DNA of 31,343 nt. It comes from CAZFYZ01 sp964523735 (GTDB taxonomy: Bacteria > Armatimonadota > UBA5829). The stretch lies in NCBI GenBank assembly GCA_964523735.1, contig CAZFYZ010000036.1, positions 1 through 31,343 of the forward strand, read 5' to 3'. Made by a program: the position numbers and the translations under genes. Shown in pieces: positions 1 through 6,699 of this stretch (its first letter is position 1; each line of letters begins with the position of its first letter). The notes below the pieces were generated by a model, which saw only the letters and a program-made list of their open reading frames with translations, was not told the DNA's origin and did no database searches.

Positions 1-152
1 GTCGAATGGCAGAGATAGCTAAGGAATCGGGCATCGGAACAATCGAGCGTCCCCCGGGTATGGAGGGCAGGACGATGACCATGATCTTGGCGCCTGTCGC
101 CGAACACAAAGAGACTCCGGCTAAACCCCCGCAAACAGGGGCGCCATCATAA
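1..152 (+). CDS. infC: Translation initiation factor IF-3, C-terminal fragment
   Basis: The reading frame from base 3 to the TAA at 150-152 encodes the C-terminal end of IF-3: an 'IERPPGMEGRTMTMILAP' stretch matches the family's conserved end, in which glutamate-proline-methionine-glutamate-glycine-arginine precedes a hydrophobic beta strand. A roughly 17-residue polar, proline-rich tail follows. The start lies outside the window. IF-3 binds the 30S subunit and checks start-codon selection. It sits 14 bases before rpmI, the standard infC-rpmI-rplT order, which supports the call. Only about 49 residues are visible, so the 30S-binding C-terminal domain is incomplete here. Confidence 0.9.
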   Translation, partial: RMAEIAKESGIGTIERPPGMEGRTMTMILAPVAEHKETPAKPPQTGAPS

Positions 153-166
153 CGAGGTAGAATTAA

Positions 167-364
167 GTGCCGAAACTGAAGACCTGCAAGACTGCGGCCA
201 AGCGGTTCGAATCCACCGGTAAGGGCAAGATCCGCCACGGCGCGTCCAATATGAACCATCTGAAGATGAAGAAGTCGTCCAGCGCCAAGCGGCGGTTGGC
301 GATAAAGTCCGGGGTGACCTCCGGCCAGAAGCGTGTTATCAGGAGAATGGTCTCCGGACTCTAA
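167..364 (+). CDS. rpmI: 50S ribosomal protein L35
   Basis: This encodes a 65-residue, very basic protein beginning 'MPKLKTCKTAAKRF', the L35 signature; 65 residues is the normal family length. It starts at GTG (167), with 'CGAGGT' (153-158) as the likely ribosome-binding site, and ends at TAA. L35 is a late-assembling large-subunit protein. It lies between infC and rplT, as in most bacteria. The 'KSSSAKRRLAIKSG' segment is also typical. Nothing in the protein is unusual. The spacer to rplT (365-467) is strikingly A+T-rich and carries an inverted repeat described separately. Confidence 0.97.
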   Translation: MPKLKTCKTAAKRFESTGKGKIRHGASNMNHLKMKKSSSAKRRLAIKSGVTSGQKRVIRRMVSGL

Positions 365-380
365 GAGACTGAGTATTTGT

Positions 381-448
381 TATTGTATATTGAGTATTGA
401 CGCTCGTTTGGTGCGCAAGGCTCAATAATCAATAATCAATATACAATA
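381..448. repeat. A+T-rich 20-bp inverted repeat between rpmI and rplT
   Basis: Bases 381-400 and 429-448 are inverted copies matching at 19 of 20 positions (arm TATTGTATATTGAGTATTGA), separated by a 28-base loop. The arms are almost pure A/T in an otherwise G+C-rich window and are built from short 'CAATA/TATTG' units. It fills nearly the whole rpmI-rplT spacer and ends about 20 bases before the rplT start. It could be a small repeat insertion or an RNA hairpin affecting rplT expression. There is no U-tract typical of an intrinsic terminator. Confidence 0.75.
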
Positions 449-467
449 CTACATCGGGGGAATTGTT

Positions 468-830
468 ATGCCACGCGTGAAACGCGGCACAATGACGCGC
501 AAGCGTCACAATAAGATTCTAAGCGCAGCGAGCGGATACTGGGGCGGAAAGCATCGGCTTTTCAAGACGGCCAAGGAAGCCGTCATGAAGTCCGGCCAGT
601 ATGCGTATCGTGACCGCAGAGTAAGAAAGCGCGAGTTCCGCAGACTGTGGATCACGCGTATCAGCGCTGCATGTCGAGCCAATGGGATGCCTTACGGCAG
701 GTTTATCGAGGCCCTTGGAAAGGCCGGGATAGATCTGGACAGAAAGGTGCTTGCCGACATGGCGATCGTTGACGCCGAAGGCTTCGTTGCACTGGTAGAG
801 AAAGCCAAAGCGCAACTCGCAACAGCGTAG
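468..830 (+). CDS. rplT: 50S ribosomal protein L20
   Basis: This is a 120-residue basic protein beginning 'MPRVKRGTMTRKRHNKIL', the L20 signature, with 'SGYWGGKHRLFKTAKEAVMKS' and 'RDRRVRKREFRRLWI' motifs following in the expected places. The length is canonical (about 117-120). L20 is needed early in 50S assembly, and in well-studied bacteria it represses its own operon by binding the mRNA. The ATG at 468 follows a 'GGGGG' run (456-460). It sits between rpmI and pheS. The A+T-rich inverted repeat just upstream would lie in its mRNA leader. Confidence 0.98.
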   Translation: MPRVKRGTMTRKRHNKILSAASGYWGGKHRLFKTAKEAVMKSGQYAYRDRRVRKREFRRLWITRISAACRANGMPYGRFIEALGKAGIDLDRKVLADMAIVDAEGFVALVEKAKAQLATA

Positions 831-841
831 TAATCAGTTAG

Positions 842-944
842 AACAACTATCGCCCAGCGTCCAAATGCATGAAGTCGAAGCGCCAGGATCAGGCCAAACC
901 GGTCTATTGGCGGTTCGGTTCTGTGCAATTGGACGCTGGTTGTT
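842..944 (+). promoter_or_regulatory. Long stem-loop leader ahead of pheS
   Basis: Bases 854-869 (CCAGCGTCCAAATGCA) pair with 924-939 at 15 of 16 positions. The helix can be extended by AACAA (842-846) with TTGTT (940-944) across a one-sided bulge. The ~54-base interior is G+C-rich and contains further short complementary pieces around 'CCAAACCGG...GGTTCGG'. It ends 30 bases before the pheS start. Phenylalanyl-tRNA synthetase operons are often controlled by leader attenuation. No leader peptide rich in phenylalanine codons and no recognisable T-box motif was seen, so the mechanism is unknown. Confidence 0.6.
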
Positions 945-974
945 TTGGGGCTTTCGAGGCTTCGGGAGCTATAT

Positions 975-2000
975 ATGTCTGAACAAGAAAACTTGGAAAC
1001 CCTGCGCAAAGCTGCACTGGATCGTATCGAGTCAGCCCGTTCGGTCGCCGATCTGGAAACTATCGATACCGATTACTTGGGGCGCAAAGGCGAGCTCACG
1101 AGTCAGCTTCGCAAGATAGGCTCGCTTGCGCCGGAAGAGCGCAAGGAGTTCGGCCAGGCGGTTAACAGGATCAAGGACGAGCTGGCGGCAGCGATTGAGG
1201 ACCGGCGAAGTGTTCTCGGCAGTGGCGAAGTCAGCGCTAAGTTGGCCAAGGAAGCCTTGGATGTTACGATGCCGGGCCGTTTCTACAGCATCGGGCGGCC
1301 TCATGTTCTCGTCGAAACGCTGAAGCAGGTCAAAGAGATATTCATCGGCTTGGGCTATGAGGTCTTCGAAAGCCCCGAGGTCGAGTCTTACAGGTATAAC
1401 TTCGCTGCCCTCAACTACCCCGAGGAGCACCCGGCGCTGGACGAGCAGATGTCGTTCTATATCAATGACGAGCGACTGCTGCGCACGCACACGACCGCAT
1501 ATCAGCACCGTGTGATGGAGAACCGGCGTCCGCCAATGCGTGTGTGCACGATCGGCAAGTGCTATCGTGTGGATGCCGTGGATGCCACGCACGGGCACAC
1601 TTTCCATCAGGTGGACTGCTTCACCGTCGATCACGGAATCACGATGTCCGACCTCAAAGGCACTCTGCAGGAGTTTGCGGTCCAGATGTTCGGCCGGCAT
1701 ATGGAAGTGCGTTTTCGGCCTGATTTCTTCCCATTCGTTGAACCAGGCGCCGAGTTCGCCCTGACCTGCACAATCTGTGGAGGCGGTGGCTGTGGTGTCT
1801 GCAAGGGATCGGGTTGGTTGGAGATCGGGGGCGCCGGCATGATCCACCCCAATGTGCTGGAAGCCGTTGGGATTGACTCAGAAGAGTACACAGGCTTTGC
1901 TTTCGGCTTTGGGATTGATCGAATGCCGATGTTGAAGCACGGCATTGATGACATCAGGCTCTTTCTTGAGAATGACGTTCGTTTCTTGAGGCAGCTCTAG
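975..2000 (+). CDS. pheS: Phenylalanine--tRNA ligase alpha subunit
   Basis: This encodes 341 residues starting 'MSEQENLETLRKAALDRIESA'. The ATG at 975 is preferred over an in-frame TTG at 945 because a GGGAG site (964-968) precedes it and the coiled-coil N-terminus then has the normal length. Class II synthetase motif 2 ('RVCTIGKCYRVDAVDATH', then 'HQVDCFTVD') and motif 3 ('GFAFGFGIDRMPML') are intact. A four-cysteine loop ('CTICGGGGCGVCKGSG') is the zinc-finger-like insert found in many bacterial PheS. The enzyme charges tRNA-Phe as an alpha2beta2 tetramer with PheT, whose gene begins 2 bases later. Confidence 0.97.
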   Translation: MSEQENLETLRKAALDRIESARSVADLETIDTDYLGRKGELTSQLRKIGSLAPEERKEFGQAVNRIKDELAAAIEDRRSVLGSGEVSAKLAKEALDVTMPGRFYSIGRPHVLVETLKQVKEIFIGLGYEVFESPEVESYRYNFAALNYPEEHPALDEQMSFYINDERLLRTHTTAYQHRVMENRRPPMRVCTIGKCYRVDAVDATHGHTFHQVDCFTVDHGITMSDLKGTLQEFAVQMFGRHMEVRFRPDFFPFVEPGAEFALTCTICGGGGCGVCKGSGWLEIGGAGMIHPNVLEAVGIDSEEYTGFAFGFGIDRMPMLKHGIDDIRLFLENDVRFLRQL

Positions 2001-2002
2001 CA

Positions 2003-4084
2003 ATGAGAGTATCAGTCAACTGGCTCAGAGAATATATAGACTTCGACTGTTCGGTGGAGGAGCTTGCGCAGCGGCTGACCATGGCCGGGCTTGAGGTTGA
2101 GGAGTCGCACGAGCTGAGCTCCGATGACTTCGTGGCCGCGGGTGGTTCGGGAAGCGTGTGCGACACTGTATGGGACATCAAGGTGCTCGCAAACCGCGGC
2201 GACTGGCTGTCGATGATAGGCGTTGCCCGCGAAGTGGCATCACTTGTAGGCGGCACAGCGCGAGTTCCACAACCTGTCGTGGCCGAAGTCGATCCGCCTG
2301 CTTCGGATCTGGTGAAGATCAGTATAGACGCAGACGACCTCTGTCGTAGGTATGCAGGGGTAATCATCAAGGGCGTCGCGATCAAGGAATCACCTGGCTG
2401 GCTTAAGGATCGGATCATCGCGGCCGGCATGCGGCCTATCAACAACGTCGTCGATATCACTAACTACGTGATGTTCGAACTCGGTCAGCCACTGCATGCT
2501 TTCGATTACAGCCTGCTCAAGGGCCGCGAGATCATCGTCCGTCGTGCTCGCGCCGGCGAGACTATAACGTCGATAGATGGGACCGAACGGAGGCTTGACC
2601 CGGACATGCTGGTGATAGCCGACGCCGAGCGCCCGGTCGCGATTGCAGGCGTTATGGGCGGCGCTGACTCGGAGATTAGCGAGCAGACGCAGGAAATTCT
2701 GGTAGAATCGGCTAACTTTAACTGTACGAGTGTCCGCCGCACATCCAAGAGGCTGGGGATGGTTACGGAGTCGTCGTATCGCTTTGAGCGCTCCGTGGAT
2801 CCGTCTATCTGTGCGCTGGCGGCTTGGCGTGCTGCTGAGCTTATTGCTGAGCTAGGCGGCGGGAGTGTTGCCCGAGGCATAGTGGATGTCTACCCATCGC
2901 CTGTGGAACCAGCAAGGATCGATCTACGACCACGGCGTGTGAACGATGTCATGGGCTTGGACATAGATGCCCAGACGATGCTGGCGTGTCTGCGAAGTCT
3001 TGAGATCGAAGCGGAGCCGAACGACGGCCTGATATCTTGCGTGGTCCCGACTGCAAGGCAGGACCTGACGCGTGAGATTGATCTCGTTGAAGAGGTAGGT
3101 CGTGTCTACGGCTACGACAAAATGCCGGCGACGCTGCCCGCCCGATCACTGCAAGGCAAGGATAGCCTCGAGGGGGCATTCACTGAAAGGCTGCGGCGCA
3201 TCCTTATGGGTTGCGGCTGTCAGGAGGTCCTGACCCACAGCCTGGTGGATAGCAGTCTCAACGAGCTTGTTGGGAGGCCGGACAGTGTCCTCAAGCTGCG
3301 TAACACGTTGAGCGAAGACCTTGACTCGATGCGGATCGCTCTTGCACCGAACCTGCTGCAGGTCATTGCTCGCAACCAGGCTTTTGGAACATCGGACCTG
3401 TCGATCTTTGAGATTGGAAAGACATACGGCCAGGATGATGGCGCCATCTGGGAGTGCCGATCGATTGCTGGGGCAATGATCGGACGATCTTGGCACAATG
3501 CTTGGGGACTTCCCGACAACGCTGTTGAAGCTGACTTCTACTGGTGCAAGGGCGCTGTTGAGAGTCTGCTGGGCGGACTGGGGATCACCAACGCGGAGTT
3601 CTCAGAGTGCAGCACGCGCATTCTGCATCCGACCCGGGCCGCGAAAGTCCTGGTCAACGGGAAGATCATAGGGGTCTTGGGCGAAGCATCCCCTGAAGCA
3701 ATCGAGTTCTTCGATATCAAGGGCAGGCCATGCATATTCGAGCTTGTCTTCGATCATCTGATGGACGTGACTCCGGCGCTGCCCAAGTACCAACCGCTTC
3801 CGCGGTATCCAGCACTCTACAGGCATCTGGCTGTTGTAGTGCCGGAGAGTGTTAGTTACGATGCGATTAGAGGTGTTGTTTTCGAAGAAGACGCAGGGCT
3901 GGTCGAAGGAGTGGATCTGTTAGACGTCTACAAGGGATCGCAGATAGCGGAGGATTCGCGAAGCCTGACGATCTCAGTTGTATTCAGGTCTGCTAGCCGA
4001 ACCTTAACGGACGATGAGGTGAACACCGTCCTAACCAACATAAGAGAAGCCCTTAGACTGCGGTTCAACGCAGCATTCCGGTAG
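2003..4084 (+). CDS. pheT: Phenylalanine--tRNA ligase beta subunit lacking the EMAP/tRNA-binding domain
   Basis: This is a 693-residue protein, whereas bacterial PheT is usually about 790-810. The N-terminus ('VNWLREYIDF...LTMAGLEVEE', residues 4-34) is normal. The protein then jumps within about 20 residues to 'VWDIKVLANRGDWLSMIGVAREVA' (from residue 56), the segment that normally follows the OB-fold tRNA-binding domain. The roughly 100 residues of that domain, including its 'PHPNADKL' motif, are absent. The B3/B4 editing region, B5 domain ('PRRVNDVMGLDID'), catalytic-like core and C-terminal FDX-ACB domain ('PLPRYPALYRHLAVVVP' to the end) are all present. The frame is continuous, with no N-gap, so a simple assembly deletion is unlikely. 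Confidence 0.95.
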   Translation: MRVSVNWLREYIDFDCSVEELAQRLTMAGLEVEESHELSSDDFVAAGGSGSVCDTVWDIKVLANRGDWLSMIGVAREVASLVGGTARVPQPVVAEVDPPASDLVKISIDADDLCRRYAGVIIKGVAIKESPGWLKDRIIAAGMRPINNVVDITNYVMFELGQPLHAFDYSLLKGREIIVRRARAGETITSIDGTERRLDPDMLVIADAERPVAIAGVMGGADSEISEQTQEILVESANFNCTSVRRTSKRLGMVTESSYRFERSVDPSICALAAWRAAELIAELGGGSVARGIVDVYPSPVEPARIDLRPRRVNDVMGLDIDAQTMLACLRSLEIEAEPNDGLISCVVPTARQDLTREIDLVEEVGRVYGYDKMPATLPARSLQGKDSLEGAFTERLRRILMGCGCQEVLTHSLVDSSLNELVGRPDSVLKLRNTLSEDLDSMRIALAPNLLQVIARNQAFGTSDLSIFEIGKTYGQDDGAIWECRSIAGAMIGRSWHNAWGLPDNAVEADFYWCKGAVESLLGGLGITNAEFSECSTRILHPTRAAKVLVNGKIIGVLGEASPEAIEFFDIKGRPCIFELVFDHLMDVTPALPKYQPLPRYPALYRHLAVVVPESVSYDAIRGVVFEEDAGLVEGVDLLDVYKGSQIAEDSRSLTISVVFRSASRTLTDDEVNTVLTNIREALRLRFNAAFR

Positions 4085-4115
4085 TATCGACGAAGCAGAG
4101 TTCGAGAAGCAAACG

Positions 4116-4170
4116 GAAGTAGGAATCTGGCCCGTGGTTTTGCGACCACACTTTTGTTCGGTCCTACTTC
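4116..4170 (+). other. Nested hairpin between pheT and the next gene
   Basis: GAAGTAGGA (4116-4124) pairs perfectly with TCCTACTTC (4162-4170). Inside, GTGGT (4134-4138) pairs with ACCAC (4145-4149) around a short loop. It begins about 30 bases after the pheT stop and ends about 10 bases before the purine-rich ribosome-binding site of the gene at 4196. There is no terminal U-tract, so it is more likely a leader or processing structure than an intrinsic terminator. Confidence 0.55.
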
Positions 4171-4195
4171 GTATTGGGGAGAGGAGGCCCGCGAT

Positions 4196-4840
4196 ATGGC
4201 GGTGGAAAGGCAAGTTAACGCAGGCGATATCGAGTCTATCCTGTGTCGCCTCAAGGACATTATCGCGGTAAGTGTAGTCACTGACGCACAAGGCGATCTG
4301 TCAGAAATCCACGTTCTGGCCGGGGGAGACAGATCACCAAAGCAGGTCGTGCGGGATGTTGAGTCAGCTCTCATGGCACGGCTTGGTTTCGCTGTAGACC
4401 ACAAGATCATCAGCGTAGCGCTCGTGGAGGAATCAACTCCGCGCTACGATCACTCCCGGCTCAAGTTCTCCGATGTATCAATATCTCTCAACGGCAGCCG
4501 CACTGAAGCAACCGTTCGTTTGACAAAGAACGGCTCTGTCTTCTCCGGCACGGCTTCGGGCGCCAGCTCCCAGACGGGTCAGATGAAGCTCATCGCCGAT
4601 GCCACCCTGCGCGCGATCGTGGACTCGTCCACGACCAGCGCTGGAATCACGCTGGAAGATGCTTTGGAGGTGCCAACCGGCACTCGCAGAGTTGCTGTCG
4701 TGCTTGTCAATATGGCAACCGAGCGAGGCGAGGAGACTTTGGCGGGTTCTGCCGTTATAAAACAGGATGTTTGGAAGGGAGTGGTGAATGCCACTCTGGA
4801 CGCGGTCAACCGCCGTTTACTGGCGGCCGACCGGTTCTGA
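4196..4840 (+). CDS. Conserved two-part protein of unknown function
   Basis: This encodes 214 residues starting 'MAVERQVNAGDIESILCRLK'. The ATG at 4196 is chosen because 'GGGGAGAGGAGG' (4176-4187) precedes it; an earlier in-frame TTG at 4154 lies inside the upstream hairpin. There are no signal peptide and no membrane segments, so it is probably cytosolic. Two parts are visible. An N-terminal segment (to about residue 80) contains 'SPKQVVRDVESAL' and 'DHKIISVA'. A C-terminal segment (about 90-214) ends in 'GSAVIKQDVWKGVVNATLDAVNRRL'. I associate similar sequences with uncharacterised proteins of Firmicutes and Actinobacteria, but I cannot assign a function. It stands alone between pheT and the HD-GYP cluster. 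Confidence 0.85.
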   Translation: MAVERQVNAGDIESILCRLKDIIAVSVVTDAQGDLSEIHVLAGGDRSPKQVVRDVESALMARLGFAVDHKIISVALVEESTPRYDHSRLKFSDVSISLNGSRTEATVRLTKNGSVFSGTASGASSQTGQMKLIADATLRAIVDSSTTSAGITLEDALEVPTGTRRVAVVLVNMATERGEETLAGSAVIKQDVWKGVVNATLDAVNRRLLAADRF

Positions 4841-4890
4841 ACTAGATTTGGGCCAACGGCGACTAGCGAAATAGGCACGAGCGAAAAGAT

Positions 4891-4963
4891 CAACCCGAGC
4901 GAAGCGGTTTTACATGACGGTCCGTGAAGCGACATGGACCAGTCCCAAAACCGAAAGGGGTTG
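4891..4963 (+). promoter_or_regulatory. Three-helix structured leader overlapping the microprotein ribosome-binding site
   Basis: Three nested helices can be read directly. CAACCC (4891-4896) pairs with GGGTTG (4958-4963). CGGTTTT (4905-4911) pairs with AAAACCG (4947-4953). GGTCC (4919-4923) pairs with GGACC (4936-4940). The outer helix uses the GGGG of the 'AAAGGGG' ribosome-binding site (4954-4960) of the 28-residue ORF at 4970, so folding would hide it. This is the arrangement of a translational switch. It matches no riboswitch consensus I can recall; in particular the GEMM/c-di-GMP-I core motifs are missing despite the HD-GYP genes downstream. Confidence 0.55.
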
Positions 4964-4969
4964 AGTAGT

Positions 4970-5056
4970 ATGAGTCGCCTGATCAAGGTTCTGGTAGGTC
5001 TTGCCACGTTGGCAGCTACCGCGGGTTCGGCCTGGGCTATCTGGCCTCCCCGGTAA
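4970..5056 (+). CDS. 28-residue secreted or membrane microprotein
   Basis: This short frame runs from ATG 4970 to TAA 5054-5056. It begins 'MSRLIKVLVGLATLAA', a basic start followed by one hydrophobic segment, and ends with a small-residue stretch 'GSAWA' and the tail 'IWPPR'. It reads like a signal peptide or single membrane helix with almost no mature domain; 'SAWA' resembles a signal-peptidase I site. An AAAGGGG ribosome-binding site lies 9 bases upstream within a folded leader. It precedes the HD-GYP pair by 143 bases. Function unknown. The case rests on a good ribosome-binding site and composition, not on homology. Confidence 0.55.
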   Translation: MSRLIKVLVGLATLAATAGSAWAIWPPR

Positions 5057-5199
5057 GACAGCTTAGTGGATCAGTCCAAAGAGCTCTAAGGATTTGCCCG
5101 CCGTTGGCCCATTCTCATAACTGCTTTGAGCCTTCTGACGGACGTCTGAAACGCCATAATCGTAATGAGGAGAACTCGACTCGTGCAAGGCGGCAGTAG

Positions 5200-6699
5200 A
5201 TGCAGGACCGGCTGAGGGTTTACGAGATCGTCGTGGCGATCATGTGTGCCTCGGCGTTAGTGGCAGCACTCATCGTGTGGGCCAAGGTGCCGTGGGGCAA
5301 CATCCCGTTGCTGGCTGTCGCCCAGTTTGTACTTGTGACCAGCTTTGTTGAGCTTCTCGCTGTCAATATTCACGAGGGAGAAGGCTCTGACGTTTCACCC
5401 AGTGGCCCCATGTACTGGGCTGCGATATGCTCATTGGGGCCTCTGCAGGCAGTCCTGGTAGCTCTGGCAACTGGCGTCATATCCGTGACAATACGAAATC
5501 TTTGCTTTCGTATTGACCTGCGCTGGAGAGCCTCCGGCAGGAGTGTAGAAGAGCTTCCTGCTTTGGCGCGACGAGTCATGCAGACCATCGCGAGTGTGGG
5601 CGCTCTCTGGCAGGCACGTTCTTTTNNNNNNNNNNTCGCGCCAGCCGGGCTTGCATATCATCTTCTCGGTGGCAGACCGCTACTGGATAGCACAAATGAC
5701 TTCAGCATTCTCTCGCACCTCATCATACCCTTCATTGGCCTGCTCACGGTGTCCATAACCGCGCACGTTTGGGAATACTCATTGCTAGCTGCCGCTGTCG
5801 ACCCCATCCCGGGTGCACGGGGGCTATCTGGTTTCCTGCTGCGCGCGCGAGTCGGGATGGCGGAGACCGCCCTACCCATTAGCAGAGGCCAGCTCTTTCT
5901 GAGCATTGTAGCTCTTCTTCTTGCTTACCTGTATTCTCGGATAGGCTTCCTCGGCTTCCTTCTTGCGATCACGCCGGTTCTTGCACTGCGCGACTTCTTC
6001 CATCAGTGGGTGGAGGAGAGAAGCGCCTACATGAACACGATCACGTCTCTCGCCACATATATGCAGCACTATCACCCCTACACGCGGGGGCACCTGAAGA
6101 GAGTCGCGGATATGTCCGAGCGGCTCGCACGTGAACTCCGACTGCCCGTGGAGAGCATCAGGCACATGAACACGGCGGCTTTCCTCCACGACATAGGGAA
6201 GGTCGGTGTCAGCGAGGAGATACTGGACAAGACGACTAAGTTGACCGATGAGGAATGGGACACGATCAAGGAGCATCCTGTGAAGGGCTCAGAGATCATC
6301 GGCCATCTCGAGTTCCTCGACACGATAGTCGACTGGATCAAATACCATCACAAATGGTACGATGGCAGAGGCTACCCCGAGACCAACGGGGATAACACCG
6401 AGATACCCATCGAGGCGGCGATCATTGCCACGGCTGATGCTTTCGATGCGATGACCGATGACCGGGAACTTACTCTCGAGTGGGTGTGTGATTCGTGCGG
6501 CCATAGGCCGGAGAGTGATTCTCGTCCTGTCGTATGCCCCGGTTGCGGAGCGGAGAAGCGGCGGCGTTACCGGGAGCCCAAGACTCTGGATGAAGCTGTG
6601 GACGAACTGAGAAGGGGCAGCGGCACCCAGTTCCACCCAAAGGTCGTGAAGGCGTTTCTCACGATGCTGGAGCGCGACGGAATAAGGCTCAATGCATAG
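5200..6699 (+). CDS. Membrane HD-GYP domain protein with an inserted zinc ribbon
   Basis: This encodes about 499 residues, with a 10-N scaffold gap at codons 143-146, so the true length is uncertain. The first ~260 residues are hydrophobic with several membrane segments. The C-terminal half is an HD-GYP phosphodiesterase domain: 'FLHDIGKVG' carries H330-D331, 'HHKWYDGRGYPE' carries the GYP motif at 391-393, and 'ATADAFDAMTDDR' follows. HD-GYP enzymes usually hydrolyse cyclic di-GMP. Unusually, between 'MTDDR' and the last helices lies a four-cysteine ribbon, C430, C433, C446 and C449 (CxxC-x12-CxxC), which I infer binds zinc. ATG 5200 has only a weak AAGGCGG site. It overlaps the next gene by 8 bases. 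Confidence 0.9.
   Translation: MQDRLRVYEIVVAIMCASALVAALIVWAKVPWGNIPLLAVAQFVLVTSFVELLAVNIHEGEGSDVSPSGPMYWAAICSLGPLQAVLVALATGVISVTIRNLCFRIDLRWRASGRSVEELPALARRVMQTIASVGALWQARSFXXXXAPAGLAYHLLGGRPLLDSTNDFSILSHLIIPFIGLLTVSITAHVWEYSLLAAAVDPIPGARGLSGFLLRARVGMAETALPISRGQLFLSIVALLLAYLYSRIGFLGFLLAITPVLALRDFFHQWVEERSAYMNTITSLATYMQHYHPYTRGHLKRVADMSERLARELRLPVESIRHMNTAAFLHDIGKVGVSEEILDKTTKLTDEEWDTIKEHPVKGSEIIGHLEFLDTIVDWIKYHHKWYDGRGYPETNGDNTEIPIEAAIIATADAFDAMTDDRELTLEWVCDSCGHRPESDSRPVVCPGCGAEKRRRYREPKTLDEAVDELRRGSGTQFHPKVVKAFLTMLERDGIRLNA
5626..5635. other. Scaffold gap (10 N)
   Basis: Ten consecutive N bases interrupt the membrane part of the HD-GYP gene. The reading frame is open on both sides in the same phase, so the two halves probably belong to one gene. 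The run of exactly ten looks like a fixed-size placeholder, and the real missing length is unknown. Confidence 0.95.

Noticed and set aside
1032..1847. Long open frame antisense to pheS, and similar antisense frames at 7380-8114, 13075-13776, 14352-15077 and 17702-18622
   Set aside because: They lie opposite well-supported genes, have no family motifs or ribosome-binding sites, and are expected in G+C-rich coding DNA.
4841..5199. Cyclic di-GMP riboswitch upstream of the HD-GYP genes
   Set aside because: The region is structured and the context is tempting, but the GEMM-I conserved blocks and GNRA tetraloop-receptor arrangement are not present.
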